64,000 nt of DNA from Paraburkholderia silviterrae (lineage in GTDB: Bacteria; Pseudomonadota; Gammaproteobacteria; Burkholderiales; Burkholderiaceae). Positions within the stretch are counted from its first letter, which is position 1. The number at the start of each line of letters is the position of its first letter. A program made the position numbers and the translations under genes. Below, one piece after another: positions 36,923 to 45,519 of the stretch. Location: the NCBI RefSeq assembly GCF_004353915.1, contig NZ_SMRP01000002.1, positions 556,795 to 620,794 of the forward strand, read 5' to 3'. The notes below the pieces were generated by a model. It was not told where the DNA came from and did not search any database. It worked only from the letters and a program-made list of their open reading frames with translations.

Positions 36923-38926
36923 TTAGCGCCGGCTCGCGGCTCGCGGATCGCGCACCATGCGGAAATCGAGCCGATAGGGAATCGGGGCCGCGGCGAGCGC
37001 CGCGCGCTCTTCATCGGGGCTCAGCGCGCGACCGAGACGCCGGCTTGCGCGCGTGATCTGGAGTGCAGACCAAATTTCGTCGAGCGCGGTTTCGCCTTCG
37101 CGGATCGTCGCAAATTCGTAGTCGAGCCATTGCTCGGCCAGGTCGAGATTCCCGTCGAGCAAGGAGAGCCGCGCGCGTATCAGCCGGATGCGCTCGTGGC
37201 GTTCGGCGTCCGGGCCCAACCCGGAGAGGAAGCGCCGGAGCGCGGCGATCCGGTCGTGCCGCAGCAGCCATTCGGCGATTTCGGTGGCGAGTTGGGGCGG
37301 CGCATCGGGCGCATCCCATGCGCTCAGATAGAGCCGCTCGGCCGCTTGCACATTGCCCTCGGACAATGCGAGGTTGCGCAGCGAGAGCGCGTTCGGTCGC
37401 AACGCGTGTGCACGCTGGAAGAAAGCATGGGCCGGCTCCGTGTGGCCGCGATCGAGCGCGATGATGCCAAGCGCCAGCGCATGCAGCCAGGTCTCGCCAT
37501 GCCTGGCCGACGAATCGAGCAACTCCTGCTGCCAGTGATCTCCCGCAACCCAGATCTCGGGCAGCGCGGCGAGCGACCCGGCAGAAAACCGGCCCGTCTC
37601 GGCAAGCTCTGCCCATGGGCGCGCGACGTCCGGCGGCGCGTCGAAATCGAGCCCCGATGCGACCGGCCGGCCAGTCAGGACTTCGTGCAGTTGGCCCCAG
37701 ATCGCGCCGCGATAAAGCCGGCGCGACACCGGCTTTATCGCGTGAACCCGCATGCGCGCGTCGAGCGAGGCAAGCGTGTGCGCCGGAAGTTGCGCGTCGA
37801 GCGCGCGCCGCACCGCCGAGCAGGCGGTATGCCAGCACGGATCGTGCGCGGCCGGGGCAGCGAGCGCGAACGGCATCCAGCACTCGGTCCATTCGAGCGC
37901 GCCGCCGCCGGGCAGCATGAATTCCTGATCCTGCGTTGGTGCGATGCCGGCCTGGATCTCGACATACTCCGTGTCGCCGGGCCGCCCGAGCACCTCCATC
38001 CAGTGTCGTCCGCCGGCGCCGGTGCCGAAGAAAAACATTTTGCGGCCGCGCATCCCGGATGTCGCGGTTTGCACAATGCCGCGCCCCTCGTGGTCGAGCG
38101 CGGCGATCCAGAGCCGGTCCGCATCGGGCTTGCGGAAGAACACCGACGTGGCAGCGTGCCATCGCGCCGGATAGCTGGCGTCGAAACCATGGGCATTCAG
38201 TGCGAATCGCTCGAGATGATTGTCCGGCAGCACGTGTTCGATGCCGTAATCGGCGGGCGCGAGCACGCGCATGCCGGGCCGATACGGAACCGCGGCATTG
38301 GTCCACCAATAGCAGGCAATCTGCGTGGGGTTGGGATTGACGATGCGGCCGTGCACGTAAAGGCGGCTTTCGCCGTGCGGCAGGAACAGGTCGACTTGCC
38401 AACTGGCCTCGCGGACTCGATCGAATTCATGGAGCCGCAGGATCGGGCCGTCGTCCGTTTCGACGACGCCGCAGAAAACCGCTGCACAGGTAAAAGGCGT
38501 ATGCCCGGGAATCAAGCCATTCCATTCGATGCCGCCGGAAAACCACGCATTGAGCGCCGCCAGATTCGCGGGCTGGAATACGGGGTTGCGAAACAGCAGT
38601 TCCGCTCCGTTGCTCAGATCGATGAGAGAGGCGAGGCGCCCGCCAAGACCCGGGAGCACGGTTGCGCGCAACAAGCCGTTGTCGAGCACGACTGCATCGA
38701 GATGGCCGGGCTGCAAGTGACGGTCGTAATCGTCCTGGACACGGTACGGCAGAATCGACGCGTCGCCCCAGACGAAGGCATGTTTGCGTTCGTCCGCGCT
38801 CAGATTATTGGCGGGCGGCGCCGGATTCGCCGACGTGGGCTGTTGCCAGCGGAATATCGGCAACGGGTTGGCCGGACCCAGGCGGGAGACGGGCAGGGCA
38901 AGACGCTCGGTGCGTATGTGTGTCAT
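36923..38926 (-). CDS. DUF5107 domain protein with C-terminal TPR repeats
   Basis: 667 aa. The N-terminal two thirds (about 45-340) resemble the mutarotase-like DUF5107 domain: DAVVLDNGLLRATVLPGLGGRLASLIDL, GGIEWNGLIPGHTP and YWWTNAAVPY. The last third (about 430-620) is alpha-helical with TPR-like pairs (LHALALGIIALDRGHTEPAHAFFQRAHALRPNALSLRNLAL). Proteins of this form are thought to act on carbohydrates. No signal peptide is seen, so it is predicted cytoplasmic. No sugar genes flank it. A weak site precedes the ATG at 38926. Confidence 0.82.
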   Translation of the reverse strand: MTHIRTERLALPVSRLGPANPLPIFRWQQPTSANPAPPANNLSADERKHAFVWGDASILPYRVQDDYDRHLQPGHLDAVVLDNGLLRATVLPGLGGRLASLIDLSNGAELLFRNPVFQPANLAALNAWFSGGIEWNGLIPGHTPFTCAAVFCGVVETDDGPILRLHEFDRVREASWQVDLFLPHGESRLYVHGRIVNPNPTQIACYWWTNAAVPYRPGMRVLAPADYGIEHVLPDNHLERFALNAHGFDASYPARWHAATSVFFRKPDADRLWIAALDHEGRGIVQTATSGMRGRKMFFFGTGAGGRHWMEVLGRPGDTEYVEIQAGIAPTQDQEFMLPGGGALEWTECWMPFALAAPAAHDPCWHTACSAVRRALDAQLPAHTLASLDARMRVHAIKPVSRRLYRGAIWGQLHEVLTGRPVASGLDFDAPPDVARPWAELAETGRFSAGSLAALPEIWVAGDHWQQELLDSSARHGETWLHALALGIIALDRGHTEPAHAFFQRAHALRPNALSLRNLALSEGNVQAAERLYLSAWDAPDAPPQLATEIAEWLLRHDRIAALRRFLSGLGPDAERHERIRLIRARLSLLDGNLDLAEQWLDYEFATIREGETALDEIWSALQITRASRRLGRALSPDEERAALAAAPIPYRLDFRMVRDPRAASRR

Positions 38927-39024
38927 GACAACCTTCCGGCTGCTGGGCGGTGGCCATCTCTCAAGAAGGCGAGACGAGCGCCAGCCAGGCCGGAAGAGTC
39001 GCGCGGGAACGCATACGGTTTTTG

Positions 39025-39333
39025 CTAGACGCGGGGCAGATCGTCCATCGACTTCTCGACGCTGCCGTCGGGGACTTCCATATCGATTCCGTCGACCCCG
39101 TTCGGGTGCGGAACCGTCTTGATCTTTGGCCCGAGGAACTTCATCCCGCCCAGCGTGAAAACGGAATACACCACCGCGCCCAAGCGAATATCGTGCGCGA
39201 CGTCCGCCACTTCAGAGATCCTGGGCGGCGAGAGCCAGTCATGGGAATGAGGGTCAATTGGCGCCCAGCGCACGTGCGTCACCCGGTCCGTTGACGCGCT
39301 GATACGCACTCCGTCGACAGCAAACGTAGCCAT
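39025..39333 (-). CDS. Small conserved-looking protein of unknown function
   Basis: 102 aa (MATFAVDGVRIS...DLPRV), not recognised. It reads as a soluble beta-rich domain: VRISASTDRVTHVRWAPID, then IRLGAVVYSVFTLGGMKFLGPKIKTV. A near-perfect ribosome site (AAGGAGGTGACT) precedes the ATG at 39333, strong evidence that it is translated. A GTG six bases upstream lies inside that site and is unlikely to be the start. Confidence 0.75.
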   Translation of the reverse strand: MATFAVDGVRISASTDRVTHVRWAPIDPHSHDWLSPPRISEVADVAHDIRLGAVVYSVFTLGGMKFLGPKIKTVPHPNGVDGIDMEVPDGSVEKSMDDLPRV

Positions 39334-39450
39334 AGTCACCTCCTTCGAAGCGAGATTAATATGCTAGTCCGTTCGACGGCGGCTGGAAAGCGGCGAGAAC
39401 GCTACGCCGCCTCTGGCGTGCCATGGAAAGCCAGAGGCGTACGAGCGCAC

Positions 39451-39888
39451 TTAGTGGTACGTCGTGGTCGTTGATTGCAGCTTCGTCAGCGTGCCGTCTT
39501 TGAAGCGGAACCAGCCTTGCGGGCCCTGCATCACGACTTCATCGGGCTGCCAGTACACGCGCTTGACCGTCATGCGCACGTTCGCGCGTTTCACCAGCGG
39601 CGGACGGCTGCGAAAGTCGTAGAGCACCGGGCCGTAAGCGGTCTGCACGAGCATGCGCGTGATGGTGCCGCCATCGTGGCCCATGTCGTCGAAGTGCTCG
39701 AGCGTCTTTGCGCCGAAACGGTCGAAAATTTGCTTGTCGAGCAGAGCCAGGTAATCGCGGTCGTCGCGCACGAATTGCAACGTGCCCGCGGGTGTGGCGA
39801 GCGAGTCGGACGCGTTGCTTTGCGCATGAGCGCCAGTCACGAACGAAGTTGCCGCGAGCGCAGCGAGCAAGAGGCGTTTCAATTTCAT
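39451..39888 (-). CDS. Secreted protein of unknown function
   Basis: 145 aa. A clear signal peptide (MKLKRLLLAALAATSFVTGAHA, cleavage after AHA) precedes a mature domain of about 122 residues: LQFVRDDRDYLALLDKQIFDRFGAK, ITRMLVQTAYGPVLYDFRSRPPLVKRANVR and VYWQPDEVVMQGPQGWFRFKDG. The family is not recognised. GGAAAGCAAT lies before the ATG. The open frame extends far upstream only because stops are rare at this GC. Confidence 0.75.
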   Translation of the reverse strand: MKLKRLLLAALAATSFVTGAHAQSNASDSLATPAGTLQFVRDDRDYLALLDKQIFDRFGAKTLEHFDDMGHDGGTITRMLVQTAYGPVLYDFRSRPPLVKRANVRMTVKRVYWQPDEVVMQGPQGWFRFKDGTLTKLQSTTTTYH

Positions 39889-40022
39889 ATTGCTTTCCAG
39901 ATTGAGCGGCAACTCCGGGGACGGAGTGCGCCTGATAAACGGTGCTGCGGGGCATTCTCGCCAATTTTCGTCGATACGTCGAATGTCCCTGGCCGGCCGT
40001 GCCTGACCGGCCGTGCTGCAAC

Positions 40023-41729
40023 TCACTTTGCTCTCGCAAAAGCCTCGCCGATCTGCCGTGCGCGCTTGACTTCGTCGCTGTGCAGGTAGATCGAGGTCGT
40101 GGACACGGAGGCGTGCCGCAGGTTGTCCCGCACGGTGGTGAGCTCCGCGCCGCGACCCAGTGCGTGCGTCGCATGGGTGTGGCGCATCCAGTGAGGGCTC
40201 GCGCGGCGCAGCTTTTGCGCAAGCGGCGCGTGGTCGGCCTCGATCGCGCCGGCGGCCAGCAAAAAGAAGCGCCGCATCACCATCCAGAGCCGCACGCCGC
40301 TGATCGCCGCGTCGCTGTCGGCTTCGAGGCTGCCGATGACCGGCGTGGCCGGATTCCAGCGCACCGGCATCACCGGCAGTTCGCGCTCGGCCAGGTAGCT
40401 TGCCAGCGCGTCCCACGCGAGCGGCGGCAGCGCGACGCGCGCCAGTTTCTTTCCCTTGCCCGTCACGCGCAGCCAGTGATCGCCGTGCGGATCCGTTTCG
40501 ACATGGCCCAGCGTCGCCCCGACCAACTCGCTTGCGCGCAGTCCGGTCGCATACGCGAAATCCAGCAGAAACCGCAGGCGACGCGCCGCTGGAGCCGACC
40601 AGCCGTACGACCACTCCAGACCCTCCGCAATCGTGCGCACGAGCGCCCATTCGCCCTCGCTGAACGCGTGCGAGGCATCCAGCGCAGATGCCGCGTTGCC
40701 GCCGCGCACTTTCACACCGGCGAACGGATTCGCGAGCACGTAGCGCTGCTCGATGAGCCAGCGGAACAGGGCGCCGAGGATCGACAGCGCATGCGCGACC
40801 GAGCGCGCCGAGAGGCTGCCGTTGAACGGCCGCCAGTCCGGCGAGGTGCGCGTTCGCACCGGCCCGACCCAACGGCCGTGCGGGCTTGGGTGGCGCAGGA
40901 AGGCGCGATACGCGATTGCGTCTTCCGTGGTGAGGGAGGAGAGCGCGCGGCCGCGCTCGACGATGGCCCACAGGATCAACCGCTCTGCCTCCTTGCGGTA
41001 GGTGCGCTGCGTGGCCGGCGATTCGTGCAGCGCGAGCCAGGTTTGCACGGCCTCGTAATCGTTGGACGCATCGAGCGTGCAGGTGGCCTGTGGAGCGCGA
41101 AAGGTGCCGGCCGTGCCGTCGACCTCGTGCGGCAGCCTGATGGCTTCCCAGGGCACGATGTCGCCGCGCTGGCCCGCGACCACGAGCGCGCGCGCCTTTT
41201 CCGTGAGTGCGGGCCAGTCCGCGAAGAACGCCTCGATGGCGCGCGCACTTGCCATGCCGAGTCCCGGCACGGCTTTCCACCACTGGCGGCGGCGCGGGAT
41301 GCGCACGGTGAGGTCGGCCAGCGTCGTGATGCCGTGCGCGTGCAGCACACGAACCGCGCGCGGCGTGAACCACTGCGCGATGTCGTCGGCGATCTGGGGC
41401 TCCGGCGGGCGTGCCGTGCGCAGGATATCGATGGCCTGCGCGACGGCCTTCGCGTGGCGCTCGCGTTCCTCGGCGGGATGATCGAGCAGGGCAGCGAGAT
41501 CGTCACGATGCGCCGCGCGCGCGATGCCCAGCAGCCTGCGCCGGATCGCGCCGAGCACGCCGCGCGCGGATTTGTTCTCGCCGAGCCTTGAAGGCAGGTA
41601 GCGAACGACCGCCTGGCGGACGGGCAGGCCGGCATACCAGGCGCGCAGCACCGCGAGTTCGTCGGCATCGGGAAAGCCGGGTGGTGTGGCACAAGGCGGA
41701 ACGTGAGGGCGAGTGAGGCGGTTTTTCAT
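40023..41729 (-). CDS. Tyrosine recombinase / integrase with N-terminal DUF3701-like region
   Basis: 568 aa from the ATG at 41729 (a GTG at 41735 is an alternative). The catalytic set is complete: R398 (ATGLRASELV), a Lys in VTGKGKKLARV, H513-x2-R516 (HWMRHTHATHAL), H539 and the nucleophile Y548 (HASVSTTSIYLH). A SAM-like core-binding domain spans about 220-340. The first 200 residues have a helix-hairpin-helix-like VPGLGMASARAIEAFF and resemble the DUF3701 extension of Burkholderiales integrases. No other phage genes, excisionase or tRNA flank it. It sits at the left edge of the accessory catabolic region. Confidence 0.9.
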   Translation of the reverse strand: MKNRLTRPHVPPCATPPGFPDADELAVLRAWYAGLPVRQAVVRYLPSRLGENKSARGVLGAIRRRLLGIARAAHRDDLAALLDHPAEERERHAKAVAQAIDILRTARPPEPQIADDIAQWFTPRAVRVLHAHGITTLADLTVRIPRRRQWWKAVPGLGMASARAIEAFFADWPALTEKARALVVAGQRGDIVPWEAIRLPHEVDGTAGTFRAPQATCTLDASNDYEAVQTWLALHESPATQRTYRKEAERLILWAIVERGRALSSLTTEDAIAYRAFLRHPSPHGRWVGPVRTRTSPDWRPFNGSLSARSVAHALSILGALFRWLIEQRYVLANPFAGVKVRGGNAASALDASHAFSEGEWALVRTIAEGLEWSYGWSAPAARRLRFLLDFAYATGLRASELVGATLGHVETDPHGDHWLRVTGKGKKLARVALPPLAWDALASYLAERELPVMPVRWNPATPVIGSLEADSDAAISGVRLWMVMRRFFLLAAGAIEADHAPLAQKLRRASPHWMRHTHATHALGRGAELTTVRDNLRHASVSTTSIYLHSDEVKRARQIGEAFARAK

Positions 41730-41763
41730 GCTCACGAGTTTAAGTCATAAATACAGACCTTAT

Positions 41764-41779
41764 GATAAGAAAAGTTATC
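41764..41779. promoter_or_regulatory. AT-rich inverted repeat upstream of the recombinase gene
   Basis: GATAA (41764-41768) and TTATC (41775-41779) are separated by six bases inside an AT-rich tract (about 41745-41795), unlike the surroundings. It could be the integrase promoter/operator or a recombination core site. A second copy of a core was not found in the window. Confidence 0.4.
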
Positions 41780-41946
41780 TTAATAGTGACATCGACATTC
41801 AGCCAGCTAGCGACGATGGGCCTCCCGAAAAGGGAAATAGAAGTCATGTCATACGAAGCGTTCCGTTCACGCGTCAAGGCACGTGAACGGGGTGGGAGTA
41901 GGGCGGACGTTTCGGAAACCTCGCTGTCGTTGGTTGGATCCTGACG

Positions 41947-42576
41947 TTAGCTTGCCTGGTTCAGTCCGCAGACCCGAACGATCTCTTCCTCGACTTCGCG
42001 CAGTCTGTCTTTGCCGAAGAAAATCTCGTCACCCACAAAAAACGTCGGTGAACCAAAGGCTCCGCGCTCGAAGGCAGCTTGAGTATTCGCCAACAATGCC
42101 GCTTTCACCTCGGGATCTTGCGTGCCTTCATAGATTGCCTTGCCATCGAGGCCGGCTTCCCGCAGGGATTGCACGATGATCTCAGGATCTTCCATGTTGC
42201 GCTGTTGCTCCCACACGTGAGCGTAGACCGCGTTCACGTAAGGCATGAAGCATCCTTGACGCTGTGCCGCCATTGCGCCGCGCATGATTTGCAGGGTGTT
42301 GATCGGCCAAAAGGGATTCTGGCGATAACCATCAATGTTATTTTTGGCGATGAAACGCTGAGTTTCCAGCCTCTCATAGGCGACTTTGTTCACGATGCCG
42401 GCAAACGCTTCAGCAGGGGAGCGATTACCGGTCAGCTTGAACAGACCGCCCAATAGAATGGGCACGTATTCGAACTCGACACCCGTGCGGGCGGCGATGG
42501 TCGGAATGACCTTATGGCAGAAGTACGCGTTCGGGCTGCCAAAGTCGAACAGGAACTGGACACGAGACGATGTCAT
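41947..42576 (-). CDS. 2-hydroxychromene-2-carboxylate isomerase-like (DsbA fold)
   Basis: 209 aa. VQFLFDFGSPNAYFCHKVIP places the glutathione-activating Ser (S14) where DsbA has Cys. Then WPINTLQIMRGAMAAQ and the cis-Pro loop GAFGSPTFFVGDEIFFGKDRL follow. This GST-kappa-like family isomerises aromatic ring-cleavage intermediates using glutathione. With the neighbouring SDR and CoA ligase it points to aromatic catabolism, though the substrate is unknown. It lies 88 bases after the SDR on the same strand. Confidence 0.92.
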   Translation of the reverse strand: MTSSRVQFLFDFGSPNAYFCHKVIPTIAARTGVEFEYVPILLGGLFKLTGNRSPAEAFAGIVNKVAYERLETQRFIAKNNIDGYRQNPFWPINTLQIMRGAMAAQRQGCFMPYVNAVYAHVWEQQRNMEDPEIIVQSLREAGLDGKAIYEGTQDPEVKAALLANTQAAFERGAFGSPTFFVGDEIFFGKDRLREVEEEIVRVCGLNQAS

Positions 42577-42664
42577 GAGCTACTCGCAGGCAATGGTGGC
42601 AAAGCTTCGGTGGTTTGAAAGCGGACTGTGTCGCCTGGCTATCAGGAGATCTATGCCGTCGTGA

Positions 42665-43393
42665 TTACCAGGCCTCCATCCACGGGCGCAGTTCCGTCTC
42701 GTGAGTCCAGGCATTGCGGGGCTGCATGTGAATCTGGTAGTAGGCCTCAGCAATGGAGTTGGGATCGACGATGCCGTCTTGTTCCTTGAGCGCGTAACGC
42801 TGCGGGAAGTTGCTCTGGATGAATTCAGTGTCGATGGCGCCGTCGATGATCGGATGGGCAACATGAATGCCCTTGGGCCACAACTCGCGCGCCATGCTTT
42901 GGGCGAGCGCCCTGAGTCCGTGCTTGGCACCCGAGAACGCCGCATAGCCGGCGCGGCCGCGCAAGCTGGCCGTGGCGCCCGTGAAGATGATCGTGCCGCG
43001 TGCGCGCGGCAACATGGCCTTGGCGACTTCGCGGCCCATGAGAAACCCGCCGAAGCAGGCCATTTCCCACACCTTGAAGTACACGCGCGCGGTGGTTTCG
43101 GTGATGCTGAACTGGACGTTCGCGCCAATGTTGAAGACCGCAACCTCGATGGGGGCAATGTCGCGCTCGATTTGCTCGATAAGCGCCACCATTTCCTCTT
43201 CCTTGCGCGCGTCGGTGCCGAACGCGTACGCGTCGCCGCCGGCCGCCTTGATCTCCTCCACGACCGGTGCGAGTTTGTCCACCTGGCGGCGCGTCATGCA
43301 CGCGATATACCCTTCGCTGGCGAACCGGCGCGCGATCGCGCTGCCCGTTGCATCGCCTGCACCAATGACCAGAATTGCTTTCTTGTCCGACAT
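42665..43393 (-). CDS. Atypical SDR-family protein lacking the catalytic Tyr
   Basis: 242 aa with an SDR fold, but canonical motifs are changed. The cofactor loop is VIGAGDATGSAIARRFA rather than TGxxxGxG. NNAG is replaced by NIGA (VFNIGANVQF). The position of the catalytic Tyr of Y-x3-K is F153 (AFSGAKHG, K157 kept). An upstream Tyr (Y150) is three residues off. A subfamily of this type exists in Burkholderiales and may be a non-classical reductase or a binding protein. ATG 43393 follows GGAGAATGAA. It is divergent from the CoA ligase across a palindrome-bearing region. Confidence 0.88.
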   Translation of the reverse strand: MSDKKAILVIGAGDATGSAIARRFASEGYIACMTRRQVDKLAPVVEEIKAAGGDAYAFGTDARKEEEMVALIEQIERDIAPIEVAVFNIGANVQFSITETTARVYFKVWEMACFGGFLMGREVAKAMLPRARGTIIFTGATASLRGRAGYAAFSGAKHGLRALAQSMARELWPKGIHVAHPIIDGAIDTEFIQSNFPQRYALKEQDGIVDPNSIAEAYYQIHMQPRNAWTHETELRPWMEAW

Positions 43394-43746
43394 TTCATTC
43401 TCCGCGTGACAGGTAACGTTTGAGATGATGATCCTGATCGCCAGTTCGATGACAGGTCTCCCAGTAAACAATGGCGGCTTCTCGCATGGTGGGGTCGGAT
43501 CCTGTGGTGGCCTCGGATATTAAACTGCATTGCAGAATTTAAAACTGCATATAAGTCTAGTTCTTGGGCTTCCGGGGCGTCAATATTGGCGGAATCCCTA
43601 GTATTTTGGGTCTATGTATAGCTGCGGCAATCGATCATCATTGCGATGTGTTCTGCAATGCGGTTTCATGAACCGATATCGAGCCAACGCCGATGACAGC
43701 GGAACGCTGTCGAGCGATACCCGACACCCAATACGGAGACGTGTCC
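43394..43746. promoter_or_regulatory. Divergent control region with CTGCA-N-TGCAG palindromes
   Basis: 353 bases without a gene. CTGCA-T-TGCAG (43525-43535) is a perfect odd palindrome in an AT-rich tract; a half copy AACTGCATA follows at 43543-43551. A near copy, CTGCA-A-TGCGG, lies at 43653-43663, about 85 bases before the CoA ligase. The sites flank both divergent promoters and are plausible targets of the IclR regulator encoded at 45520. Confidence 0.55.
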
Positions 43747-45303
43747 ATGCAAGAAGCCAGGCAGTTGAGCGAGCAATACTCGCGCATCCATCAAATTATC
43801 GAGCCGTGGGTCAGCCAGCGTCCGGATGGCGTTGCCTTGCAGGACAAGCAGCGGCGCCTGACGTACCGCGAAGTCGATGCTGCAATCCGTCATGTGAGCG
43901 AGCGGCTCATTGCGTTGGGCGTGCGCCCCGGTGATCGCGTTCTGGTCGTTGCGGAGAACTGTGTGGCCGCAGGCGTCCTGGTGATGGCGCTGAGTGCGGT
44001 CGACGCCTGGGCCGTGGTGGTCAATGCCCGTCTCTCGGCGCGAGAGATCGAAACGTTCCTCGATCATTCAGGCGCGCGGCGCGCGTTTTATACCCATACG
44101 GTCGGCAAGGATGCGGGTGAGCATGCTGCCCGTCATGGTGCGGTTCCAGAATCATGGCCGGGCATCGGCGAGTTTGCGATTGGACCGCTCAATGAGCGGG
44201 CCATCGCCGAGCCGGTCTGGGACGACCCACGCAAGCAGACGGCGGTCATGATCTACACGTCGGGCACCTCCGGGCAGCCGAAGGCGGTGATGCTCAGTCA
44301 CGCCAACATGCTGCACATCGCCCAGGTGATTCGCACGGTGCGCCGTCTTGGTCCGCAGGACAAGGTCTATGGCGTGCTGCCCATGGCGCACATCATGGGG
44401 CTGTCCGGCAATCTGGTGGCGGCTCTGGCGTGCGGAAGCACGTTGCTGCTCGAAGACCGGTTCTCACCGATTGCGCTTGCCAGCGCGATACTGGAGGAGC
44501 GTCTGACCATCCTCTTTGGGGTGCCCGTGATGTTTGCGAAACTGCTGGACTGGTGTCGCAGCACGGGTACCGATATCAGCAAGCACAGTCTGCGCCTCAT
44601 CGGCGTGGCAGGCTCGCCGTTGACGCCCAAGCTGAAAGAGGATGTGGAAAGGGCGTTTGGCATGATGCTGCAAAACAATTACGGGCTAACCGAGATGGCC
44701 CCGACGGTGACGCAGACGGTGCCTTCCGACCCGCGGCGCGACTGCTCGGTCGGCAAGCCAGTACCAGGCGTGGAATTGCGCATCGTCGATGAGCGTGGCA
44801 ACGACGTGGTGCCTGGCGAAGTGGGTGCGCTCTGGGTGCGTGGGCCGAACCTCATGTTGGGCTACTACCGCAACGAGGAGATGACGCGCGAGGCCATCAA
44901 TGCCGAGGGCTGGTTCAATACCGCGGACCTCGGTCGGCAGGAGCCCGATGGCGGCGTTTTCATCATGGGCCGGAAAAAGGAGTTGATCATTCGTTCGGGC
45001 TTCAACGTGTACCCCACGGAAGTGGAGCAGGCTCTGAACAGCCACGCCTCGGTGGTTCAGTCTGCGGTTGTCGGCAGGGAGGTCGAAGGTAACGAAGAGG
45101 TCATCGCGTTCGTCGAAATGGCGCCCGGCGTGACGGTAACGGCCGACGAACTCAAAATCCATTTGCGGGCGCGATTGTCTCCGTACAAAATCCCGGCCGA
45201 GATTCACTTCATGGCACAGTTGCCGGCGGCGCCCACGGGCAAGATTCTAAAAAATGCGCTCAAGGATTTGGCCATGAAACCGGCGCAAGCGCCGCGAGGC
45301 TGA
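43747..45303 (+). CDS. Class I AMP-forming acyl/aryl-CoA ligase
   Basis: 518 aa. The P-loop is MIYTSGTSGQPKAVMLSH (about 176-193), then NYGLTEMAPTVTQT, GWFNTADLGRQEPDG, the hinge GRKKELIIRSGFNVYP and the Lys motif APTGKILKNALKDL. It makes a CoA thioester from an acid, probably aromatic or branched given the isomerase and SDR next door. ATACGGAGACGTGTCC gives a good ribosome site for the ATG at 43747. It is followed by the IclR gene after 216 bases. Confidence 0.93.
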   Translation: MQEARQLSEQYSRIHQIIEPWVSQRPDGVALQDKQRRLTYREVDAAIRHVSERLIALGVRPGDRVLVVAENCVAAGVLVMALSAVDAWAVVVNARLSAREIETFLDHSGARRAFYTHTVGKDAGEHAARHGAVPESWPGIGEFAIGPLNERAIAEPVWDDPRKQTAVMIYTSGTSGQPKAVMLSHANMLHIAQVIRTVRRLGPQDKVYGVLPMAHIMGLSGNLVAALACGSTLLLEDRFSPIALASAILEERLTILFGVPVMFAKLLDWCRSTGTDISKHSLRLIGVAGSPLTPKLKEDVERAFGMMLQNNYGLTEMAPTVTQTVPSDPRRDCSVGKPVPGVELRIVDERGNDVVPGEVGALWVRGPNLMLGYYRNEEMTREAINAEGWFNTADLGRQEPDGGVFIMGRKKELIIRSGFNVYPTEVEQALNSHASVVQSAVVGREVEGNEEVIAFVEMAPGVTVTADELKIHLRARLSPYKIPAEIHFMAQLPAAPTGKILKNALKDLAMKPAQAPRG

Positions 45304-45519
45304 ACGCCGCTCTGCCGGCATGCAAGGAAATTGGCAAAAGCCGGGTGCCGCGATTTTGATCCGTTGCATCCGGCCGTATGGTATTTTTCCGCCCCGGGAT
45401 GAGAGAGGCGGCTGCCGGCATTCAACGGGTGGCGGCTTGCTTCTACTCTCCGGGAGCGTGGGCCGAGCGGACTGGCCGGTTGCTCTTGTACATTGGCTCT
45501 GTTCTTTCGGAAGAATGAT

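Noticed and set aside
36707..39028. A 773-codon plus-strand frame opposite the DUF5107 gene
   Set aside because: Shadow frame: no recognisable motifs, and the minus strand encodes a coherent domain protein.
39942..41591. A 549-codon plus-strand frame opposite the recombinase
   Set aside because: The recombinase on the minus strand has every catalytic residue; the opposite frame is low-complexity Arg/Ala-rich.
41762..41944. A 60-codon plus-strand frame in the gap after the recombinase
   Set aside because: No ribosome site, no recognisable fold and no partner gene; the stretch is better read as regulatory or junction DNA.
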